A stretch of DNA of 12,281 nt from Leucogyrophana mollusca (Eukaryota > Basidiomycota > Agaricomycetes > Boletales): positions 1-12,281 of the forward strand of contig MU266824.1 of NCBI GenBank assembly GCA_021014945.1. The letters are read 5' to 3'. Each line of letters begins with the position of its first letter. Position 1 is the stretch's first letter. Shown here piece by piece: positions 7,241 to 12,281 of this stretch. The notes under the pieces were generated by a model, which saw nothing but the letters and a program-made list of their open reading frames with translations, searched no databases and was not told the DNA's origin. Position numbers and translations under genes: made by a program.

Positions 7241-8560
7241 TTTTCTATCCTTCCCTCTCTGACCTCATCCCTTGACAATGTTCCCACCTTTGATGGATTA
7301 TATTCTCGCTACAACCTGGGGTATGTCGATATAATCTCACATATGATGGAAAATGCAAGCTCGTCATCCCAAACACTCGAAAACACTCGAGAAATCAGTC
7401 TGAGCATCACTGCTCAAGCAAATCAGGTCGAGGCCTGTCTCGATGCCATCAAACAATTCAAACATGGAGACATCACCTATGCAGATGTGCTCAAAACCAT
7501 ACACAACACTCTTGTTAGAGCAGTGCCTGATGATTCCAGCACCGATCCTTCGTTCAAGGGAGCGTTCTCCACATACCTCGGGATGCTCGATGCTGTTAAT
7601 TCTTTGCATTGGGTCGCCGTCAAACAGGGAAAGGGGACAAATAGAGCCAATGAAGAAGAGGAAACTGAGGGGAGAGGTCCTGGAATGGGGGAGGAAGAGA
7701 CAGAGGACTCAAGAGCCAACAAGGAGACTGAGGTTGTTGAAGAGTCACAGCCCAAGCATTGGAAGGTTGACAAGACTAGGTTTGTGTGGATCCAACCAGA
7801 CACGCTAGCCCGAGCAAGACCTGTCGACCCCATTGTCCAGCAAACAATCAACGCCCTCTCCAATTGGGCAAACAACCCTTTCTTTGTTCGATCGAGACTC
7901 CTTCTTGCCCCAGGGTGCCCTGACTTCCCAGCAGATCAGTGGCTCAACATCTGTCGAGGAAATGTCATTGACCTTGACAAGGTGTTCACCACCGTCTATA
8001 CGACTGACCTCAAGCAGAAACAAACCCATGACATTGGAGACTTCCAAATCTCCCTTAAAGTGTCAAAAACTAATTGAGACGTTCGAAGTTTCAGGGAGTG
8101 GCTCATCGCGTATGCAAAGTACGTTAGGGCCCTCACCTTCATCATGCCCTGGGTCCACGAGGAGCAACTCGGATACCAGGAGTTTATCATCCAGTCCTTC
8201 ACTGCCATCAGCGTTGAGCATCACCTCCAGGTCATTGAGTTTGACAAAGCCTGTCAATTGCAGGTGTCCCATCAGAAACATCTCCGGCTCAACCACATCT
8301 CCAATTTCAACGACTTGCAAACCGTATACCTCACCTCATATGGTATGGTGGCGAGCAGATCATCAGGGACCTCATCCAGTGGTGACAAAGGAAAGAAAGG
8401 AGGATCAGGGTGACGTGAGCCTTGTCACAATTGGAACTGAGGCAAGTGCAGTAAGTCCCCTGCAGATTGTCTCCACGAGCATTGTTGCGACCTCTGTGGA
8501 TGTTGCGGAGCCCACAAACGCACCGAATGCCCCAACGTGTCCGCTGGCAGGTCTGCCTGA
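7236..8560 (+). pseudogene. gag of outer element, distal part (with CCCH and knuckle-like zinc motifs)
   Basis: Continues the gag begun at 233. After the insertion point come FSILPSLTSSL, a GYVDII segment, a helical region, a very acidic stretch (about 7650-7750, EEEETEGR...GEEETEDS), a conserved-looking region (DKTRFVWIQPD, then FREWLIAYAKYVRALTF) and a Ser/Gly/Lys linker. The C-terminus has a C-X7-C-X6-C-X3-H zinc finger (about 8420-8484) followed by a C-X2-C-X5-H-X4-C knuckle-like motif, as expected for an RNA-binding Gag. In-frame TGA codons at 8075-8077, 8411-8413 and 8438-8440 break it; each is one C-to-T step from CGA. The TGA at 8558-8560 may be the true end or a fourth such change. 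Joined to the 5' piece, gag would be about 498 codons. Confidence 0.8.
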
Positions 8561-8603
8561 GCCCAAGTACAAACAAGGAATGGTTTGGTGAGATAGTGGG
8601 GAT

Positions 8604-10325
8604 GTGCACAGTCGGACCGTGATGTGGACTGAAACGGCGGAGGCCCTACTGAGACCACCGTCCCATGAGTTCAATAACCTTGGCGCTTTGCACACCATCG
8701 CTCTCCATCCTGATCTTTTTCAAGTCTCAACTCCTATCAACGTCGATCTTTTTGAATCCCTTCTGTCCTCCCATCCCAACCACCCCTTTGTTATTTCTGT
8801 TTGCCGGGGCCTATGCGAGGGGTTTTGGCCCTTCGCTGATACTAATCTTGGGTCGTATCCTGTAACATGGGATAACTCTGATCAGATAGCAAAGGAGGCG
8901 TTAGCTGGGCAATATTCGTGCGTGTTCAGTCTGGATTTACTTCCCGGGATGTACAGCATGCCTACTCACATGGTTCCTAAACCAGGAGGAAATTTTCGGC
9001 TTATAACCAATCACAGCACTGGAGAGTACTCACTCAATTCTATGATTTCCCGAGAAAGTATAGTGGGAGTCACACTAGACAACGTCCGGGACCTTGGCAA
9101 TGCTTTGTGCAGGCACTGTCGTCTATACAGTAATGAATTCCTGCATCTCTGGAAAGCTGACGTCATGGAGGCATATTGACATATGCCAATGCACCCCCTC
9201 TGGCAAATCAAACAGATTGTCTCCTTTGAGGGCCAACATTGGGTGGACTGGAAAAATGTCTTCGGGGGGCGAGCGTCACAACAAATTTGGCATACCTTCA
9301 TGGCCCTCATCCTCTGGATTGCTGTTGTCCGACTCTGTCTTGTGGCCTTCCTGTATGTGGACGACTCTTTCTCATTTGAACGAGGAGGAGTTGTGGCCTA
9401 CTACGCTCCATATAAAAAATATCTCCCGCACAGTCTTGGGTCCTTACTCGAATTATGGGACTCACTTGGAATTTCACATCACGAGGCCAAGCAGGTTTTT
9501 GGATACAAACTACCCATCATTGGGTTTGAAGTCAACCCTAACGTGATGTTGGTACAGATATCAGACGAATCACGTAAAAGGTTGATTGAAAGGTTGATGG
9601 GGTTCGCAAAGTACAACAAGAGGTGAAAATTGAGGGAGTTTCAGAGCATTGTGGGCGACCTTAATTGGGCCCTGAACGTATACCCTCTGCTGCACCCGGG
9701 CCTGTGTGCTATCTACTCTAAGATCGTGGGCAAACAAAGCCCATCGGCTCCCCTCTGGATTAACCATGCCGTTGTCGAGGAACTTCTGTGGGTTGTTCAT
9801 CACCTCACCACCTCTGAGGGAATCTTCTTCTTAAAATCAGTCCCATGGATGGCATCTTCAGCGGCTCCTGACATTTTCCAAGTCATGTGCGATGCTTCTG
9901 GCGTAGCAATGGCTTTCTGGTACCCTAGCCTCGGGCTTGGTTTCCAGTTGCTGTTACCCCCTCACCCTTGGAGGGGGACCATCCTCTTTCACGAAGCCTT
10001 AGCTGTCTGCTCAGCCATTCACGAAGCTGGGCATCATTTTCCCCGTGGGTCACGCCTTGCCGTCTTCACCGATAACATGAACACTGTCCACATGTTCAAT
10101 TCTCTGGCCGCCGATCCGGATTACAATCCCATTCTAATCTTGGCAGTAAATGTGATCCTTGCGTCTCGCATCAATGTGCACATCTTTCACATTGCTGGTG
10201 TCGATAATATTGTTGCTGACCATCTCTCGCAAAACCAAAATGTCCTCGCTGAGCGTGCAGCACCCAGGCTGGTGATTGAAACCTTTCAACCCCCACAGGA
10301 TGTGCTGGGGGCAGTCAAAAAATGA
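8604..10325 (+). pseudogene. pol of outer element: reverse transcriptase - RNase H
   Basis: Copies the element's RNA and removes the template. One frame throughout, with TGA breaks at 9177-9179 and 9624-9626, both explicable as CGA to TGA. RT motifs in order: VPKPGGNFRLITNHS (about 8970), LWKADVMEAY with the first catalytic Asp just before the first break, and YVDD at 9354-9365, followed by LWDSLGISHHEAKQVFG. RNase H has MCDASG, FHEALAVCSAI, FTDNMNTVHMF and VADHLSQ, so the D-E-D-D residues are present. It ends at TGA 10323-10325. The ATG at 8604 is the first after a TGA at 8589-8591; that TGA could itself be a mutated CGA, so the original start may lie further up and overlap gag in another frame. 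Confidence 0.88.
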
Positions 10326-10514
10326 ACTTCAGCGTGAATGCCAGGCAACCCTATCGGTGGAGTGGGGCTATCTGGAACAGCCCGACAGGCTGTAGCTGGC
10401 TTGCTGAAGGCTCTCGAACGCTCCGAAGGAGCTCACACCGACCCAAACAGCAAAGGTGGTGGTGGTTGCAGTGATCCTAACCCTAAGTGACATGAGACCT
10501 ATCTAAGTATCTAG
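10326..10514 (+). other. Spacer between pol and recombinase
   Basis: No coding frame of note; the recombinase frame is closed by a TAG at 10512-10514. A perfect 6-bp hairpin with a 5-base loop lies at 10377-10393 (acagcc/ggctgt). There is no room for the methyltransferase-like domain found at this point in DIRS1-type elements. Confidence 0.55.
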
Positions 10515-11561
10515 GACTCCAACGACTCCTCCGAGACCTCTGGCACTCCCAGCCAGGTCTCCTCTGACCAGGTCTCCCCACCACATCGGGAAGCCTGGCC
10601 CCTGGAGTGGCTCATACACGAGTGCTCCATCATGCTTGGTTTGAGTCTCAGTCTTGCAACGAATGCAGCATATTCCTCCGCACTCAGCTCATACATCTCC
10701 TTCTGCCACGCACACAATTTTGACTGCTCCCCAACACCCGAAACCCTCTTGTTTTTTGTGACATACATGTCTGCTCATATCAACCCTCAGTCTGTCGCAA
10801 GTTACCTATCCGGCATCATAGACAGTCTCCTCCCCTTTTATCCTGACGTGAAGGCCACATGGGGTTCAGCGTTGGTCAAGTGGACTTTGCAGGGTTGTCA
10901 TTGCTGCTTCGGGACCCCAACAAAGCGCAAACTACCTCTCACTCATGATGATCTTGTACGTGCAGAGATGTCACTAACATGCCCCCTGTTGTTTGACAAC
11001 CTATTGTGGGTCGTTCTCCTCTTCATGGGCTTCTTTGGCCTGCTGCGCCTCGGGGAGCTGGCTTGGCCCAACCCATGTGTGCTTCATGATTACAACAAGT
11101 TGTCGTTACGCAGTTCGGCCACCTTTGGCGAGGACTGGTTCCAGTTCGCGGTGCGTGATGCCAAGTCCAACTCACGTTTTGAGGGGGACGTCATCCGTAT
11201 TCAACGCTCTGCTCTTGCGCCCGACCCTCTGTCACATTTCCTCTCATACTTGCATGCACATGATGGCCGTTTCCCATTTCACCCTCATCTCTGGCTACGT
11301 CAGAACGGGTCTATTCTGACGCGCTCCTGGTTCCTCGGTTGTCTCCGTTCTATATTCCCCACTGCCATTTCTGGACACTCGATGCAGGCTGGTGGTGCCA
11401 CCTCATTGGCGGCGGCAGGTGTTCCCCCGGCCCAGATTCAGGCCATCAGGCGGTGGTCATCAGGTAACTGGCAACATTACATCCGCAAAAACCCTGTGCT
11501 TTTGCAGGGGCTTCTCTTCAATGGACATGGGATACATGATCCTCCCTTTGCTAATGTTTAG
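10515..11561 (+). CDS. Tyrosine recombinase (integrase) of outer element, catalytic Arg II replaced by Gln
   Basis: Inserts the circular DNA form of the element by site-specific strand exchange. The frame is open from 10515; the first ATG is at 10632 (MLGLSLSLATNAAYSSALSSY), but the residues before it (EAWPLEWLIHECSI) look like part of the domain, so the true start may be a non-ATG, a lost ATG or a fusion with an upstream exon. N-terminal SAM-like domain: AAYSSALSSYISFC and SVASYLSGI. Catalytic domain: Arg I in GLLRLGEL (codon 11046-11048), His in GHSM (11376-11378), Trp in RRWSS, and the Tyr nucleophile in HYIRKNP (11478-11480). Arg II, expected three residues after the His, is Gln (CAG, 11385-11387), one G-to-A step from CGG. 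The frame has no stop but is probably inactive. The stop is TAG at 11559-11561. Confidence 0.88.
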   Translation, partial: DSNDSSETSGTPSQVSSDQVSPPHREAWPLEWLIHECSIMLGLSLSLATNAAYSSALSSYISFCHAHNFDCSPTPETLLFFVTYMSAHINPQSVASYLSGIIDSLLPFYPDVKATWGSALVKWTLQGCHCCFGTPTKRKLPLTHDDLVRAEMSLTCPLLFDNLLWVVLLFMGFFGLLRLGELAWPNPCVLHDYNKLSLRSSATFGEDWFQFAVRDAKSNSRFEGDVIRIQRSALAPDPLSHFLSYLHAHDGRFPFHPHLWLRQNGSILTRSWFLGCLRSIFPTAISGHSMQAGGATSLAAAGVPPAQIQAIRRWSSGNWQHYIRKNPVLLQGLLFNGHGIHDPPFANV

Positions 11562-11620
11562 TGCATTGCTTCCTCTTGTGTTTACTTACATCAATTCCCT
11601 CTTCTTTCCATCCATCTATC

Positions 11621-11646
11621 CCCCCCAAAAAAAAAATGAAAAAAAA
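11621..11646. repeat. Low-complexity C-run and A-runs
   Basis: A stretch of seven C is followed by nine or ten A, TG, and eight A. The position shortly after the recombinase stop could mark a former polyadenylated 3' end, or may simply be slippage-prone sequence. Confidence 0.6.
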
Positions 11647-11778
11647 CGCTTTATAGCCATTGTACACGCATTCGTCAGTTGTTCACTCTGGTCATGATTT
11701 TGAATCAGACCTTTTTTCTCTTTGATCTCGCTATGTCTTACTTGTGTAGCCTACAGCTCTCGAATACTACTCTACAGG

Positions 11779-11801
11779 GTCCCCATGCCAATGCAGGGGA
11801 C
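11779..11801. other. Hairpin 3' of the recombinase gene
   Basis: gtcccc (11779-11784) pairs with ggggac (11796-11801), and tgc pairs with gca inside, leaving a one-base bulge and a caat loop: nine base pairs in 23 bases. It could act in 3'-end formation or be part of a terminal structure used by the element. Function unproven. Confidence 0.5.
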
Positions 11802-11906
11802 TTGTGTTTATTGCTGGCTATTCTGCTATCCTCTCAATCCCACACACCCAGTCGCTCAACGTCAGACCAATTAGATGCATTGTAATGTCCCAAGGCAGAC
11901 TCTTTT

Positions 11907-11923
11907 TTGGAATGACATTCCAA
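11907..11923. repeat. 17-bp near-perfect palindrome
   Basis: ttggaatg and cattccaa flank a single central base. Dyad symmetry of this size resembles a protein-binding site; in a tyrosine-recombinase element a core site with inverted arms is one possible reading, but there is no further support. Confidence 0.4.
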
Positions 11924-12281
11924 TAGCCTTGACACAACATTGCAACCCCCGCTCAAGCCTTGAATCCTGGTTGCCATGGGTACGGTAGACTGTGTATATC
12001 AGGTTGATTTTTCATAAATAAAATCAAAACAAAATCATATTGTTTGGTAATTGTTCGGAGCATATACCAAATATGGTAATTTCCCACGCCTCCCACCGCA
12101 CCTCGCACACTGTCGGGTGGGGCATGCTCACTGTGGGCAACAACGAGCAGCTATATTGTAACGGTTTTGTTATACTTGTTCACTCAAGACCACTAACACG
12201 ACCACTCGGTGTATTTGATGGTAAGTAAGTGAAAAGTACAGTCATTGTAAATAAGGTTTTTCTATGTATTTATAGTAGGTA

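Larger units (their letters stand above)
1..12281 (+). mobile_element. Outer tyrosine-recombinase retrotransposon (Ngaro/DIRS-like), interrupted by a copia element
   Basis: Gag, reverse transcriptase, RNase H and tyrosine recombinase follow one another on the + strand. That order is diagnostic of DIRS-order elements, which integrate through a circular intermediate with a tyrosine recombinase instead of a DDE integrase. Only about 190 bp separate RNase H from the recombinase frame, too little for the methyltransferase-like domain of DIRS1, so Ngaro is the better fit; Ngaro elements are known from basidiomycetes. Segment 407-7235 is a later insertion. Neither outer end could be fixed: no split direct repeats (A1...B1-A2-B2) were found by eye. 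The listed limits are therefore the window limits, not proven termini; some of the left edge and of the AT-rich right edge may be host DNA. Confidence 0.8.
11562..12281 (+). other. 3' non-coding region of outer element and possible host flank
   Basis: No credible gene. It starts CT-rich, then has a run of seven C followed by two A-runs (11621-11646). Two notable inverted repeats follow (11779-11801 and 11907-11923, listed separately), then AT-rich sequence with tggtaatt twice (about 12044 and 12074). In an Ngaro element the B1-A2-B2 split repeats should lie here, but no direct repeat longer than 10 bases was found and nothing matches 1-400 convincingly. The short open frames here look random. 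The boundary with host DNA is unknown. Confidence 0.5.

Noticed and set aside
7477..7875. 132-codon minus-strand frame antisense to outer gag
   Set aside because: No motif, Ser-rich, mirror of the acidic gag stretch.
7833..8591. 252-codon + strand frame overlapping outer gag
   Set aside because: Ser/Thr/Pro-rich with no motif; it overlaps the gag frame that carries the zinc-finger motifs. Taken as a shadow, though its last codons could belong to an extended pol start.
10470..10495. Telomere-like cctaaccctaa
   Set aside because: Fewer than two full units; no array.
10499..10510. 12 bases (ctatctaagtat) shared between the pol-recombinase spacer and the copia LTRs
   Set aside because: Too short, and no similarity on either side; expected now and then by chance in a window of this size.
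11621..11646. A-runs as the poly-A tail of a LINE
   Set aside because: No LINE coding sequence upstream and the runs are interrupted and short.
11679..12185. 10-base direct repeat ttgttcactc at 11679-11688 and 12176-12185 as candidate B1/B2 split repeats
   Set aside because: A 10-base match is plausible by chance in 700 bases and the match does not extend.
12040..12228. 62-codon + strand frame at the right edge
   Set aside because: Short, in AT-rich sequence, no motif; random-looking.

Overview
The window looks like repeat-rich chromosomal DNA from a fungus, most likely a mushroom-type basidiomycete. It contains no recognisable host gene, rRNA, tRNA or CRISPR array. The organism is inferred from the pairing of a DIRS/Ngaro-type retroelement (reverse transcriptase + RNase H + tyrosine recombinase, no DDE integrase) with a Ty1/copia element, and from the style of their proteins.

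Layout: almost everything is two nested retrotransposons. The OUTER element is on the + strand. It has a leader (1-232), the first 58 codons of gag (233-406), the rest of gag (7236-8560), an RT-RNase H pol (8604-10325), a tyrosine recombinase (open from 10515 to 11561) and a non-coding 3' region (from 11562). No methyltransferase sits between RNase H and the recombinase, which fits Ngaro better than DIRS1. Its ends, which should be split direct repeats, were not identified and may lie outside the window.

The INNER element is a Ty1/copia retrotransposon on the minus strand, 407-7235. It has TGT...ACA LTRs of 248 and 249 bp, a perfect 5-bp target duplication (GGTTA), a polypurine tract, and a primer-binding site that matches the anticodon arm of initiator tRNA-Met, implying priming by a half-tRNA. 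It landed inside the outer gag. Removing it and one copy of the duplication joins the two gag halves in the same frame.

Both elements are decayed. Inner gag-pol has five internal stops and three frame changes. Outer gag and pol have five or six internal stops. Every internal stop is TGA, and nearly all are explained by one C-to-T change in a CGA codon, pointing to cytosine-methylation (or RIP-like) decay. The outer recombinase is open but has Gln where its second catalytic Arg should be.

The most interesting part is the inner element's 1.9-kb region between primer-binding site and gag. Copia elements normally have little there. This one has two unbroken same-strand reading frames of unknown function: a 392-codon frame with no internal ATG, and a 161-codon frame whose stop overlaps the gag start codon as TAATG. 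They may be accessory proteins of an undescribed copia lineage, captured host sequence, or an unusual leader.
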